The notes: a model not told the origin generated them from the letters alone. Shown: positions 1-9,219, counted from the first letter of the stretch. The stretch is 36,749 bases of DNA from Gammaproteobacteria bacterium (GCA_004357385.1 SMWF01000044.1:1-36749), one strand, 5' to 3'. Translations and numbers: made by a program.

Positions 1-2
1 AC

Positions 3-602
3 ATGACGCGATGGATAGTCATCGGCGCATTCATGGCAGCTGCGGCCTGCAGCAGCCTGTCGCCCCGGCCACCTTCGACTTTCGACCTCAACGGCCAATG
101 GGTGCTTCAACCAGAGCTCAGTGAGAGCCCGCCCGTCGTCGCCCGTGAAACGAGCCAGAGACGCAACTCCGCGTCTCGGCCTCGGCGTGCAGGCGAGATG
201 CAGCCACCGGGCGGGCAGCAGCGGCAACGGTCCGCTGGCGGCATGCACACTGCTCCGCCGGCAGATCTGTTTGACGTAATGCACGCTGAATGGATGGCTA
301 TCGAGCAGAACGCCGATTCGATGGGGATCGATTACGAACCCGGAAATTACCGGGACGTAAATTGGGGGAAAAGCGAGCGCTCCGGTTTCGAAATCGAAGT
401 CGGCTGGAAAGAGGACACCCTCATCATCACTTCCAAGCGCGATCGCATGAAGGTCAGAGAGTCTTACACCCTGACGGAGTCCGGCGATCGCCTGATCGTT
501 GAGATCGAGGTCGGCGCGCACCGCAGAGGGTTCGTAATCACCCGAGTTTACGACCGCATAGAGCGAGCCCTGCGCGGCGCTCGTGGAGCAACGCCGACCT
601 AG
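3..602 (+). CDS. Putative lipoprotein, function unknown (199 aa)
   Basis: The protein begins with a short hydrophobic signal peptide ending in a run of alanines before Cys16 (AAAAC), which fits a lipoprotein signal although the usual Leu at -3 is missing. Residues 17-90 are Pro/Ser/Arg-rich and look disordered. The C-terminal part (about 90-199) is a compact, charged, beta-rich segment that I do not recognise. I infer an outer-membrane or periplasmic lipoprotein. The ATG at base 3 fits the signal peptide, but the window edge means an upstream start cannot be excluded. Its TAG stop overlaps the stop codon of the convergent acyl-CoA dehydrogenase by two bases, leaving no room for a terminator between them. 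Confidence 0.7.
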   Translation: MTRWIVIGAFMAAAACSSLSPRPPSTFDLNGQWVLQPELSESPPVVARETSQRRNSASRPRRAGEMQPPGGQQRQRSAGGMHTAPPADLFDVMHAEWMAIEQNADSMGIDYEPGNYRDVNWGKSERSGFEIEVGWKEDTLIITSKRDRMKVRESYTLTESGDRLIVEIEVGAHRRGFVITRVYDRIERALRGARGATPT

Positions 603-1744
603 TAGCCTTCCAACTCCCCGTAGCGGTTGCGATGAAAATTGACGTCGCCGAAGGTCTGTTCGGTCACCGCTGAGCGTTTGATGAAGAACCCGATATCGAA
701 CTCGTCGGTCATGCCGATGCCGCCGTGCATCTGCACGCCTTCGCGACTGACCCGGGTGAAGGTTTCGCCGACCTTGGTCTTGGCGAGGCTCGCGAGCTTT
801 GCGATCTCGTCCGCATCACGCTCCTCGTCCAGCGCGGTCAGCGCTTCCAGCACGACGGACTTGGAGAGTTCGACCTCGCAGAACATGTCCGCTGCGCGAT
901 GCTTGAGCCCCTGGAATGAGCCGATGGGTACGCCGAATTGCTCGCGCTCCTTGAGGTACTCGATGGTGCGCTCGAAACACTCCTGGAGGCTGCCGAGCAT
1001 TTCAGCGGCCAATCCGATACGTGCGATGTCCAGCGTCGGGTCGAGCACGTCGGCGCCTTTGTCTACCTCACCGAGCACCGCATCCGCACCCACCTTCACG
1101 CCGCTGAGCGAAATGTTGGCTGCATTGCGGCTGTCCACCATCTGCGTGCGGGTAATCGATACCCCATCGGCGCCGGGATCCACCAGGAACAGGGTGATGC
1201 CATCCCGATCGCCCGCGGCACCCGAAGTGCGCGCCACAACAATCAACTGATCCGCCACGTGACCATCCAGAACGAACGTCTTCTCGCCCGTGAGGACGTA
1301 GCCGCCTTCACTCGATTCAGCCGTGGTCGCGATAGCGTACGGCGCGTGGCGATGCGATTCCTCGAGGGCCAGCGCCAGCAGCAGTTCACCCGCTGCGAGC
1401 TTCGGCAGCAGCTCGCTCTTCTGAGCATCGCTGCCGCCGATGTTGATCGCGGTTCCGCCCACCCAGACGCTGGCGATCAGGGGGCTGGCAGTCAAGGTCC
1501 GTCCCGACTCTTCAGTCACAACGCCGAGCCCCTTGTAGCCGAATGCCAGCCCGCCGAACTCTTCCGGCCAGGGGATACCCGCCCAGCCAAGTTCTACCAT
1601 GCTCTTCCAGCTTTCCCGGTCGAAGCCATCCGCGCTGACGTCGTCGCGCAGCTTGCGCAGCTGACTGATCGGGGTGTTGTTCGCGCAGAAGTCCTTCGCG
1701 GTGTCTTTGAGCATGTTCTGCTCTTCGTTGAGAATCATCGCCAT
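599..1744 (-). CDS. Acyl-CoA dehydrogenase, small-subunit (PimD-like) type
   Basis: FAD-dependent acyl-CoA dehydrogenase of 381 aa, which introduces the alpha-beta double bond into an acyl-CoA. The family pattern is clear: an N-terminal helical domain (ILNEEQNMLKDTAKDF), a middle beta domain, and a C-terminal helical domain with YLKEREQFGVPIGSFQGLKH and the QMHGGIGMTDE motif. The C-terminus (FHRNRYGELEGY) is typical of the smaller partner of heteromeric dehydrogenases such as PimC/PimD. It closely resembles the gene at 19423-20562, so the two are paralogues. No large-subunit partner lies beside it here. It is divergent from the enoyl-CoA hydratase at 1936, across an intergenic region carrying direct repeats. 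The true substrate is unknown. Confidence 0.93.
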   Translation of the reverse strand: MAMILNEEQNMLKDTAKDFCANNTPISQLRKLRDDVSADGFDRESWKSMVELGWAGIPWPEEFGGLAFGYKGLGVVTEESGRTLTASPLIASVWVGGTAINIGGSDAQKSELLPKLAAGELLLALALEESHRHAPYAIATTAESSEGGYVLTGEKTFVLDGHVADQLIVVARTSGAAGDRDGITLFLVDPGADGVSITRTQMVDSRNAANISLSGVKVGADAVLGEVDKGADVLDPTLDIARIGLAAEMLGSLQECFERTIEYLKEREQFGVPIGSFQGLKHRAADMFCEVELSKSVVLEALTALDEERDADEIAKLASLAKTKVGETFTRVSREGVQMHGGIGMTDEFDIGFFIKRSAVTEQTFGDVNFHRNRYGELEGY

Positions 1745-1813
1745 CGTGTGCGCCTGCTCCTACTAATGCGTGTCGCTACCGCTCCGGGGGATCGACAAAT
1801 GTAATGCCAGCGC

Positions 1814-1848
1814 TGGCCTCTGTCGAGCGAGATGGCCTCTGTCGAGCG
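1814..1848. repeat. Two 16-bp direct repeats, possible operator
   Basis: The 16-mer tggcctctgtcgagcg occurs at 1814-1829 and again, identically, at 1833-1848, a 19-bp period. A further gtcgag follows at 1854 inside two copies of ggacag. The repeats lie between the divergent starts of the acyl-CoA dehydrogenase (1744) and the enoyl-CoA hydratase (1936). A regulator-binding site is possible, and replication slippage is the alternative. Confidence 0.4.
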
Positions 1849-1935
1849 GGACAGTCGAGTCGGACAGTTGTTCGATGAACGTACAGCCTCCATACTCGGC
1901 GGCTTTCGTATGCCAGACACCAACGGGGGGCACGC

Positions 1936-2754
1936 ATGGCAGTCACCGAATCGAGCACCGAGGAATTCCTGGTCGAACAACGCGACCGCGTTGTGGTCTT
2001 CACCTTGAACCGTCCGGAACGTCTGAACGCGATCAGCCGTGACATGCTGGCCGAGCTCTCCACCAAGATGACCGAAGCCAACAGAGACCCGGACACCCGC
2101 TGCATCGTGCTGACCGGGGCCGGCAGAGGTTTCTGCTCCGGGCTGGATCTCATCGAAGTGGGCGAAGGCGGCATCGGCAGCGACGCGGGCAAAGGCAGCA
2201 ACCGGCCACGGCAACTGTTCGATCTGCGCGACGCCCCGGTCAACGTCATGTGGAACATCGACACGCCGATTGTGTGCGCCGTCAATGGCGCCGCCGCCGG
2301 CTACGGTATGGACGTTGCGCTGTTGTGCGACATCCGCATCATGGCCGAGTCCGGCAAGATGGCGGCGGTGACCGCCAAGCGCAATGTCGTTCCCGAAAGT
2401 GGCGGAACCTGGCTGCTGCCGCGCCTGGTGGGCTGGGCAAAAGCGGCTGAACTCTACTACCGCGCACGCACCGTGGGCGCCGAAGAGTGTCTCGAGATCG
2501 GCCTGGTCAACACCGTGGTGCCTGACGATCAACTCATGGATACCGCGATGCAATGGGCCAACGAGATCGCCGACAACGCCCCGATGGCCGTGCAAACCAC
2601 CAAACGCATGATGCGTATGGGTCTGGAAGAGTCCTACGACACCGCCGTGGACCACTTGATGGTGCATCTGGGCGCTATGTTCGCGAGCGAGGACTTCCAG
2701 GAAGGCGTGAAGGCGTTTCTGGAACGCCGCAAGCCGGAATTTACCGGCCGGTAG
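1936..2754 (+). CDS. Enoyl-CoA hydratase/isomerase (crotonase) family protein
   Basis: Crotonase-fold enzyme of 272 aa, the usual family length. It most likely hydrates or isomerises an enoyl-CoA in beta-oxidation of a fatty acid or a degraded ring compound. The two oxyanion-hole segments are clear: GAGRGFCSGLDL at 61-72 and NGAAAGYG at 117-124, followed by PESGGTW at 153-159 in the active-site loop. The start ATG is preceded by a G-rich ribosome binding site (ggggggcacgc). It is divergent from an acyl-CoA dehydrogenase, which suggests joint use. Its 3' end overlaps the convergent alcohol dehydrogenase by 14 bases. Exact reaction and substrate cannot be told from sequence. Confidence 0.92.
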   Translation: MAVTESSTEEFLVEQRDRVVVFTLNRPERLNAISRDMLAELSTKMTEANRDPDTRCIVLTGAGRGFCSGLDLIEVGEGGIGSDAGKGSNRPRQLFDLRDAPVNVMWNIDTPIVCAVNGAAAGYGMDVALLCDIRIMAESGKMAAVTAKRNVVPESGGTWLLPRLVGWAKAAELYYRARTVGAEECLEIGLVNTVVPDDQLMDTAMQWANEIADNAPMAVQTTKRMMRMGLEESYDTAVDHLMVHLGAMFASEDFQEGVKAFLERRKPEFTGR

Positions 2755-3757
2755 GGACCAGCACCTTCGCGCCCTTGACGCCGCCGGCGCGAAGCTCCAG
2801 CAGCGCTCGATTCGCATCCTCGAGTGGATAGGTCGTCACTTGCGGCCGAATCGGAATCAACGCTGCGATCTGCAGGAATTCCGCGATGTCACGGGCGGTG
2901 ATGTTCGCCACGGATTTGATCTCGCGCTCCATCCATAGGTGTTCGTGATAGCTCAGCTCGCTGAGGTTCGCCTTATCGGCATCCTCCTTGCGAATCGCAT
3001 TGATCACCAGACGTCCGCCGGGGCGCAGGTTCGCCAGGGCTTCCACCATCGGTCTCCACGCCGGCGTCGTATCAATGACGGCGTGCAACGCGTCCGGCGT
3101 TCGTTCGGTGATATCACCGGTCCAGTCTGCGCCGCACTGGCGCGCAAACGCACGCACGTCCGGATCCCGCGCGAACACGGCGATCGTCGCGTTCGGGTAC
3201 AGGTGTCGCGCAAGTTGCAGTACCAGATGGGCGGAACCGCCGAAACCTGTCAGGCCCAATCTCTGGCCATCCGCAATTCCCGACAAGCGCAGCGCACGAT
3301 GGCCGATCGCCCCGGCGCACAGCAATGGCGCCGCCTCGACGTCGCTGAACTGGTCGGGTATCGGATAGGCGTAGTCCTGGGAAACAGTCATGAACTCCGC
3401 GTAGCCACCGTCGACATCACGCCCGGTGGCCGTGAATTCGGGCGCCAGGTTCTCATCGTCCGCGCCGGTTGAACGGTAGATCCAGCCCACCCCAAGCCGG
3501 TCACCCAGCGCATGTCGATCCGCTCCCGCTCCCCGCTTCGTCACCCGGCCCACCACTTCATGCCCAGGAATTACGGGTAGTGACGGCGGCGGGGTGCGCC
3601 CTTCGATCTCGTCCAGCTCGGTATGACAGACGCCACAGGCGAGCACCTGGAGCAGCACCTCCCCGGCTCCCGGCCTCGGAACGGGCAGGTCCACCTGCCT
3701 CAGCGGTTCGGGACGATCCGCCAGGGTCGCCGTTCGTTCCAGAATCATCGCCCGCAT
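2741..3757 (-). CDS. Zinc-dependent alcohol dehydrogenase lacking the structural-zinc cysteines
   Basis: Medium-chain NAD(P)-dependent dehydrogenase. The catalytic-zinc region is intact (CGVCHTELDEIEGR, then PGHEVVGRV), and the cofactor-binding turn reads GLTGFGGSAHLVLQLA. The loop that normally carries four structural-zinc cysteines reads YRSTGADDENLAPEFTATG: it is shortened and has no Cys, while the flanking family signature (TATGRDVDGGYAEFM) is kept. I chose ATG 3757 (MRAMILER) because family members start this way; GTG 3793 or ATG 3760 are alternatives, the first overlapping the upstream DUF4389 gene. Those two genes may be co-transcribed. Likely oxidises an alcohol or reduces an aldehyde; substrate unknown. 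Confidence 0.9.
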   Translation of the reverse strand: MRAMILERTATLADRPEPLRQVDLPVPRPGAGEVLLQVLACGVCHTELDEIEGRTPPPSLPVIPGHEVVGRVTKRGAGADRHALGDRLGVGWIYRSTGADDENLAPEFTATGRDVDGGYAEFMTVSQDYAYPIPDQFSDVEAAPLLCAGAIGHRALRLSGIADGQRLGLTGFGGSAHLVLQLARHLYPNATIAVFARDPDVRAFARQCGADWTGDITERTPDALHAVIDTTPAWRPMVEALANLRPGGRLVINAIRKEDADKANLSELSYHEHLWMEREIKSVANITARDIAEFLQIAALIPIRPQVTTYPLEDANRALLELRAGGVKGAKVLVPTGR

Positions 3758-3779
3758 CATCGGGTTACTCGAACCCCTG

Positions 3780-4073
3780 TCAGGCCGACTCACCCAGCGG
3801 CCAGGGCTGCACGTCCGAGCGCAGGCAGATGTACTCCAGCACTTGGTATATGTAACCGGTCAGGGTTCCGGCAAATTCGTTAAGGCGATCGTTGCGATCA
3901 CCCGTCACCAGCATGCACACCACCTGGAACAGCGCCACGGCAAAGAATATGACTTCCGCGACCTGGTAAATCAGCGCAAACAGAATCACCAGCAGCAGGC
4001 GCGACCAATCGCGTCCGCCGGATTCAGTCATTTCGGATTCAGCGGCCGGTTCGGACTGATTTGTATCACTCAT
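3780..4073 (-). CDS. DUF4389 family membrane protein
   Basis: Small inner-membrane protein of 97 aa. After a polar, acidic N-terminus come about 30 hydrophobic residues (LLLVILFALIYQVAEVIFFA and on), then a C-terminal part with TGDRNDRLNEFAGTLTGYIYQVLEY, which is the conserved DUF4389 pattern known from proteobacteria. Its function is not known. The ATG at 4073 is chosen because a strong ribosome binding site (ggaaggggaa) precedes it; a longer frame reaching 4229 has no family similarity upstream. It is divergent from phaC, sharing a 138-bp intergenic region, and its end abuts the alcohol dehydrogenase. Confidence 0.82.
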   Translation of the reverse strand: MSDTNQSEPAAESEMTESGGRDWSRLLLVILFALIYQVAEVIFFAVALFQVVCMLVTGDRNDRLNEFAGTLTGYIYQVLEYICLRSDVQPWPLGESA

Positions 4074-4167
4074 AAGCACTTCCCCTTCCTCAAGCTGGAA
4101 TGACAGTTCTCCATATCCGCACGCGGCTTGCAACATCCACGGCTGGCTTCTCGCCTTCAACGGGTGC

Positions 4168-4179
4168 ATCGATATCGAT
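4168..4179. promoter_or_regulatory. 12-bp perfect palindrome upstream of phaC
   Basis: ATCGATATCGAT is a perfect palindrome 32 bases before the phaC start, in the divergent region shared with the DUF4389 gene. It could be an operator. Short AT/GC palindromes also occur by chance, so this is only a candidate. Confidence 0.25.
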
Positions 4180-4200
4180 ATAGTGAGGGTTAATAGTGCC

Positions 4201-4206
4201 AGGAGG
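4201..4206 (+). promoter_or_regulatory. Consensus ribosome binding site of phaC
   Basis: AGGAGG is a full match to the anti-Shine-Dalgarno sequence, five bases before ATG 4212. It fixes the phaC start and suggests strong translation. Confidence 0.85.
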
Positions 4207-4211
4207 TAGCC

Positions 4212-5891
4212 ATGGCCACCGAGCAACACCCGGAAGACGCCGCGCTCGAGAGCACCCTCGCCCTGAACCCGGTGGTGGGATTCAGCTTCGAGGACGTCGC
4301 GAAGGCCAGCGCCATGGTGCTGCGCCAGGCCGTATTGCAGCCGGCCATCGGCGCCGAATACGCCAATCGCCTGTTCCAGGAAAACGTCCGCATCCTGTTC
4401 GGCACGTCGACGGTGGCACCCAACCCACGCGATCGCCGCTTCGCCGACGAAGCGTTCACCGAACAGCCCCTGTTCAAGCGTCTAGCCCAGGGCTGGCTCG
4501 CGATGCAGCAGACCGCAACCGATTGGGTCGACGCGGTGGGCTTCAAGCCGCTCGACCAGCAGCGTGCCCGATTCGTCGTCGATCTGGTGACAGATGCCGT
4601 GGCGCCAACCAACTTTCTGCTCGGCAACCCATCGGCATTGAAACGCGCCCGCGAGTCCAACGGCGAGAGCGTGGTCAAGGGGCTGCGCAACTTCATCGAC
4701 GATATGATCAACAATGGCGGCATGCCTTCGCAAGTCGACAAGACGGCATTCAAGGTCGGTGAGAACATCGCCAATACGCCCGGCGAGGTGGTGTTTCGCT
4801 CGCCCTTGCTGGAGCTTCTGCAGTACCAGCCAACGACAGAGACGGTCGAGGCGCGGCCGATCTTCATCGTGCCGCCGCAGATCAACAAGTTCTACGTGTA
4901 TGACATGTCGCCCGAAAAAAGTCTGGTCAGATACCTGGTTGATCAGGGCTTTCAAGTATTCGTGGTCTCGTGGCGCAACCCGACGGCCGAGCAGCGCGAC
5001 TGGGGACTCGCCGACTACGTAGACGCCATCGAAGAGGCAATCGATGCAACGCTGGAGATCACCGGGCAACCGGGCGTAGCCGGGGTCGGCGCCTGCGCCG
5101 GGGGCATTACGTTCGCCAGCGCGCTGGCTTATCTCACGGGCCTCGGCCGCGGCGACAAAGTGGCATCGCTGACCCTCATGGTGAACGTTCTCGACAGCCG
5201 CAACGACGACTCGGTAATGGGTTTGTTCATGACCGACCAGACGCTGGAGGCCGCGCGCAAGCGCTCAGCACGCGAGGGGATTCTGGACGGAGAGAAAACG
5301 GCGCGGGTGTTCAACTGGATGCGGCCCAACGACCTCATCTGGAACTACGTCGTTTCAAACTACCTGCACGGCGAGACACCGCCGGCATTCGACATCCTGT
5401 ACTGGAACAGCGACACCACCTGCCTGCCCGCGCAGTTGCACAGCGACTTTCTGAACATCTTCAAGGACAGCCCGTTCACCAACCCGGGAGCCATGCACAT
5501 CCGCGACGTGCCGATCGATCTGACCCAGGTCCAGATTCCCGTGTTTATCACCGGCGGCACCACGGATCACATCACGCCATGGCACGCCTGCTACCGCTCC
5601 ACCCAGCTGTTCGGCGGCGATTGCACGTACGTGCTGTCGACGGCGGGTCACATACAAAGCCTGATCAATCCGCCCGGGCCTTCCAAGCGGCGTTACTACG
5701 TAAACCCTGAAACGCCACCGAGTGCGGAAGAATGGCGCACCGGAGCGACCGAGCACGAGGGCTCGTGGTGGCCGTATTGGTTGGAGTGGCAGCGAACCCA
5801 CGGGGCTGGCACGAAGCCCGCCCCAGAAAAGCTCGGCAGTGCCGCCAACGCTCCGCTGGGTGCCGCGCCTGGCACCTACGTGCTCGAGTAG
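4212..5891 (+). CDS. phaC: Polyhydroxyalkanoate synthase, class II (medium-chain) type
   Basis: Polymerises (R)-3-hydroxyacyl-CoA into polyhydroxyalkanoate storage granules. The lipase-like box is GVGACAGG with the nucleophile at Cys295; GGTTDHITPW supplies Asp452 (and His453), and STAGHIQSLINPPG supplies His480. The GACAGG box, the residue numbering of this triad and the 559-aa length all match the Pseudomonas class II synthases, so medium-chain monomers are the best guess. The next gene is the matching depolymerase, 9 bp downstream, as in the Pseudomonas pha cluster. I see no phasin, phaD or second synthase in the window. A perfect ribosome binding site precedes the start. Confidence 0.96.
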   Translation: MATEQHPEDAALESTLALNPVVGFSFEDVAKASAMVLRQAVLQPAIGAEYANRLFQENVRILFGTSTVAPNPRDRRFADEAFTEQPLFKRLAQGWLAMQQTATDWVDAVGFKPLDQQRARFVVDLVTDAVAPTNFLLGNPSALKRARESNGESVVKGLRNFIDDMINNGGMPSQVDKTAFKVGENIANTPGEVVFRSPLLELLQYQPTTETVEARPIFIVPPQINKFYVYDMSPEKSLVRYLVDQGFQVFVVSWRNPTAEQRDWGLADYVDAIEEAIDATLEITGQPGVAGVGACAGGITFASALAYLTGLGRGDKVASLTLMVNVLDSRNDDSVMGLFMTDQTLEAARKRSAREGILDGEKTARVFNWMRPNDLIWNYVVSNYLHGETPPAFDILYWNSDTTCLPAQLHSDFLNIFKDSPFTNPGAMHIRDVPIDLTQVQIPVFITGGTTDHITPWHACYRSTQLFGGDCTYVLSTAGHIQSLINPPGPSKRRYYVNPETPPSAEEWRTGATEHEGSWWPYWLEWQRTHGAGTKPAPEKLGSAANAPLGAAPGTYVLE

Positions 5892-5900
5892 CGCCTCACC

Positions 5901-6710
5901 ATGGCCCAGCCGGAAATCGAACACGGTTTCGCCGATCTCGGGGCCGATCGCCTGTGCTTCGCGCGCACGCGGCTACCCGACGCAGCGGGCCCGACGCTGC
6001 TGATCTTCAACGGCATTGGCGCCAGCACGGAGCTGTTGGAACCGCTCATGCGCGCACTGACGGGTGTCGAGACATTAGCCTTCGACCTGCCAGGCATCGG
6101 CGCCTCCAAGCCCTCGTTCTTTCCCCGGCGCTTGCGGGGTTTTGCGCAACTCGCTCGGGAACTCATCGACGCGCTCGGGATCGAACGGGTGGATATCATG
6201 GGCATATCCTGGGGCGGGGCTCTCGCCCAACAGTTTGCGCACCAGTATCCACACCGGACGAAGCGTTTGATTCTCGCCGCCACGTCCACCGGACACCTGA
6301 TGATTCCGCCGCGCCCGAGCGTGATCCTGAAGATGGCAACGCCGCTGCGCTATTTCTCGGCGGGCTTCTTCAGAATGGTCGCGGGCTCTATCTATGGCGG
6401 CGACTTCCGAAGCAACGGTGAACTGGCCGAGCAGCATCTGCGGCGCATGGCCCCACCCACGATCCGGGGCTACGCCAATCAGCTGTTCGCGCTAGCCGGA
6501 TGGACCAGCCTGCATTGGCTGCGTGAGCTCACGCAACCGACGCTGATCATGGCCGGCGACGACGACCCCATCATTCCAATGGTCAACGCCCGAATCCTGG
6601 CGGGTCTCATCCCGAATGCCGAACTCGAGGTGTTCGACTGCGGTCATCTGTTCATGCTGACCCGTCTGCGGGAGACCACGCAACGAATTGAAGGGTTCCT
6701 GCAACCGTGA
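5901..6710 (+). CDS. phaZ: Intracellular PHA depolymerase (alpha/beta hydrolase)
   Basis: Alpha/beta hydrolase of 269 aa that closely follows the Pseudomonas intracellular medium-chain PHA depolymerase: LIFNGIGA near the N-terminus, the nucleophile elbow [14 protein letters not shown] with Ser103, AGDDDPIIP with Asp222, and CGHLFMLTR with His249. It would release 3-hydroxy acids from the granule when carbon is needed. It follows phaC by 9 bp, so synthesis and mobilisation are probably co-expressed. Its TGA stop overlaps the GTG start of the downstream copper ATPase (GTGA), suggesting translational coupling to an apparently unrelated function. No signal peptide is present, consistent with an intracellular enzyme. 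Confidence 0.93.
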   Translation: MAQPEIEHGFADLGADRLCFARTRLPDAAGPTLLIFNGIGASTELLEPLMRALTGVETLAFDLPGIGASKPSFFPRRLRGFAQLARELIDALGIERVDIMGISWGGALAQQFAHQYPHRTKRLILAATSTGHLMIPPRPSVILKMATPLRYFSAGFFRMVAGSIYGGDFRSNGELAEQHLRRMAPPTIRGYANQLFALAGWTSLHWLRELTQPTLIMAGDDDPIIPMVNARILAGLIPNAELEVFDCGHLFMLTRLRETTQRIEGFLQP

Positions 6711-9130
6711 ACAGCCCCCCAATCGACCCGGTCTGCGGGATGACCGTGACGCCCGACGGTCCACACGTACACGAGCATGCCGGTACGGATTACCGATTCT
6801 GCAGCGCCAGTTGCAAGGTGAAATTCGCCGCCGACCCCGGGCGCTACCTGGATCCTGTCCAGGCGGAACAGGCAGCGCGCCGGGAAGCGGAGACTTCACC
6901 GCCCGGGACGCGCTACCTCTGCCCCATGTGCCCCGACGTCGAGAGCCCGGTACCCGCCGCGTGTCCGAAATGCGGGATGGCCCTGGAACCGGCGCTCACC
7001 TCGACCGCCCTCGTCATCGAATGGACCTGTCCGATGCATCCCGAGGTCGTCGAACGCGCGGCCGGTAATTGTCCAATCTGCGGCATGGCGCTGGAACCTC
7101 GCACGGCATTGCCCCAGGAAGACGATACCGAGCGAACCGACATGCGCCGCCGGTTCGTCTGGGCGACCGCATTCAGCCTCCCACTGCTGTTCGCCAGCAT
7201 GAGTGATATGTTGCCGGGCATGCCGGTTTCGGCGCTCATTGGCGACACGACCCGAATCTGGCTGGAACTCGCGCTGGCAACGCCCGTATGTCTCTGGGCC
7301 GGTTGGCCATTCTTGGTACGTGGCGTGCAGTCGGTGATGCACCGATCGCTGAACATGTTCACGTTGATTGCACTGGGCGTGAGCGTCGCATACATCTACA
7401 GCCTCGTGGCAGTGCTCGCGCCCGGGGTGTTTCCGGCCGCGTTTCGCGCCGCGGACGGTCACGTGCCGGTGTACTTCGAGGCCGCCGCGGTCATCGTCAC
7501 GCTGATTCTGCTCGGACAGGTACTGGAATTGCGCGCCCGCTCACGCACCGGGGCGGCAATCCGCGCGCTACTGAGCCTGGCGCCGCCGGTCGCCCGACAG
7601 GTGCAATCCGACGGCAGCGAAACCGACGTACCGCTCGACCAGGTGCGCTCTGGTGACCGCCTGCGGGTACTACCGGGCGCCAAGGTACCGGTCGACGGCA
7701 CGGTCCTCGAGGGGTCCAGCACGGTCGACGAATCGATGATGACCGGGGAACCCATTCCGGTCGAAAAGGGTCCGCAAGACCAGGTCTCCGGCGGCACCGT
7801 CAACGGTACCGGCAACTTGCTGATCGAGGCAACCCGCGTGGGCGCCGATACGTTGCTCGCACGCATCGTCTCACTCGTTGCCGAGGCACAGCGTAGTCGT
7901 GCGCCCGTGCAGCAACTGGTCGATCGCGTCGCCGCCGTGTTCGTTCCAATAGTGATAGGCATCGCCGTTGCTGCATTCGCGGTCTGGGCAACCGTGGGTC
8001 CCGAACCGCGCCTGGCCCACGCGTTGCTGGCATTCGTCGCCGTACTCATTATTGCGTGCCCCTGCGCACTGGGTCTTGCTACTCCAATGTCGATCATGGT
8101 CGCCACCGGGCGCGGTGCTTCCATGGGCATCCTGTTCCGCAACGCGGAAGCCATCGAACACGTGCGCAAGGTCGATGTGTTGCTGGTCGACAAGACCGGG
8201 ACCCTCACCGAGGGCAAGCCCCGGCTGGTCCACATCGAGCCCTTTGGACAGTGGGGCGAAGCCGAACTGCTTGCACTGACGGGCGCCGTCGAACGCGGCA
8301 GCGAACACCCGTTGGCCGGCGCGATCCTCGACGCCTGCCGGGAGCGCGGTCTGTCCCTTCGCGAAGCGACGGAGTTCTCCACCCTGCCCGGCAAAGGGAT
8401 CACCGCGCGGGTAGGCGAACTCCGGATCGGCTTCGGCAACCAAGCGTTGACCGAGCACCTCGGGATCGACATCGCACCCTTCTCCGCGCGCGCCGATGCT
8501 CACCGCGAAGCGGGCGCCACGGTCATGTATGCCGTCATCGATGGCGCGGCGGCGGGGTTATTCGCCGTCAAGGATCCAATCAAGCCAACCAGCGTCGCCG
8601 CCCTGGCCGCATTGCAGTCTGACGGCGTGGAGGTCGTCATGGTCAGCGGCGATGCGGAAGCCACCGCCCGGGCTGTCGCCAGGGATCTCGGTATCGAGAC
8701 GGTTTATGCCGGTGTCACCCCGGAACGTAAGGCAGCGTTGGTTGCCGAGTTCAAAGCCCGGGGTCACGTCGTGGCGATGGCCGGAGATGGCATCAACGAC
8801 GCACCAGCGCTGGCGACGGCCGATGTTGGAATTGCGATGGGCACCGGCACCGACGTCGCCATGGAGAGTGCCGACCTGACCCTGGTGAAAGGCGATCTGG
8901 CGGCGATCGCCCGCGCTCGTGCGCTGTCCCGGGCAACCTTTCGCAACATCAAACAGAACCTGGTCTTCGCGTTCGGCTACAACAGCGCGGGCGTACCGCT
9001 CGCGGCCGGTGTGCTCTACCCGCTGACCGGCTGGTTGTTGAACCCGATGTTTGCCGCGGCAGCGATGAGCTTGTCGTCGATCTCGGTGATTGGCAACGCG
9101 CTGCGATTACGGCACCAACGCCTCGAATAG
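6707..9130 (+). CDS. copA: Copper/silver-translocating P1B-type ATPase
   Basis: Exports Cu(I) or Ag(I) from the cytoplasm using ATP. The N-terminus has no classical HMA domain. It has a YHS-type metal-binding domain (IDPVCGMTV, then FCSASC, residues 6-50) and two heavy-metal-binding repeats ([10 protein letters not shown]...[10 protein letters not shown] at 72-95; CPMHPEV...[10 protein letters not shown] at 108-131). The ATPase core is complete: TGEP 346-349, the membrane metal motif CPC 451-453, phosphorylation site DKTGT 495-499 and [10 protein letters not shown] in the P domain. The start is GTG inside the phaZ stop (GTGA), giving 807 aa. No metal-responsive regulator gene is seen nearby. 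Confidence 0.95.
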   Translation: MNSPPIDPVCGMTVTPDGPHVHEHAGTDYRFCSASCKVKFAADPGRYLDPVQAEQAARREAETSPPGTRYLCPMCPDVESPVPAACPKCGMALEPALTSTALVIEWTCPMHPEVVERAAGNCPICGMALEPRTALPQEDDTERTDMRRRFVWATAFSLPLLFASMSDMLPGMPVSALIGDTTRIWLELALATPVCLWAGWPFLVRGVQSVMHRSLNMFTLIALGVSVAYIYSLVAVLAPGVFPAAFRAADGHVPVYFEAAAVIVTLILLGQVLELRARSRTGAAIRALLSLAPPVARQVQSDGSETDVPLDQVRSGDRLRVLPGAKVPVDGTVLEGSSTVDESMMTGEPIPVEKGPQDQVSGGTVNGTGNLLIEATRVGADTLLARIVSLVAEAQRSRAPVQQLVDRVAAVFVPIVIGIAVAAFAVWATVGPEPRLAHALLAFVAVLIIACPCALGLATPMSIMVATGRGASMGILFRNAEAIEHVRKVDVLLVDKTGTLTEGKPRLVHIEPFGQWGEAELLALTGAVERGSEHPLAGAILDACRERGLSLREATEFSTLPGKGITARVGELRIGFGNQALTEHLGIDIAPFSARADAHREAGATVMYAVIDGAAAGLFAVKDPIKPTSVAALAALQSDGVEVVMVSGDAEATARAVARDLGIETVYAGVTPERKAALVAEFKARGHVVAMAGDGINDAPALATADVGIAMGTGTDVAMESADLTLVKGDLAAIARARALSRATFRNIKQNLVFAFGYNSAGVPLAAGVLYPLTGWLLNPMFAAAAMSLSSISVIGNALRLRHQRLE

Positions 9131-9185
9131 CCGGCCCCAAGACCGACGTACCGACGAAACGTAATGATCCAACCGGTCGATTCGC

Positions 9186-9208
9186 CCCGGAAACCCCCAT
9201 ATTCCGGG
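9186..9208 (+). terminator. Hairpin downstream of the copper ATPase
   Basis: CCCGGAA at 9186-9192 pairs perfectly with TTCCGGG at 9202-9208 across a 9-base loop, 55 bases after the ATPase stop. It lacks a following T-run, so it is at best a weak or Rho-assisted terminator for the phaC-phaZ-copA unit. Confidence 0.35.
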
Positions 9209-9219
9209 CGCGTATCAGC

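Noticed and set aside
938..1804. Plus-strand frame of 288 codons opposite the first acyl-CoA dehydrogenase
   Set aside because: No family similarity seen and His/Arg-rich composition typical of an antisense frame.
1814..1859. Possible CRISPR-like array
   Set aside because: Only two exact repeats of 16 bp with 3 bases between them; far too short for repeats and spacers.
1735..2817. Minus-strand frame of 360 codons opposite the enoyl-CoA hydratase
   Set aside because: His/Ala/Gly-rich composition without motifs. The plus-strand crotonase signatures are clear.
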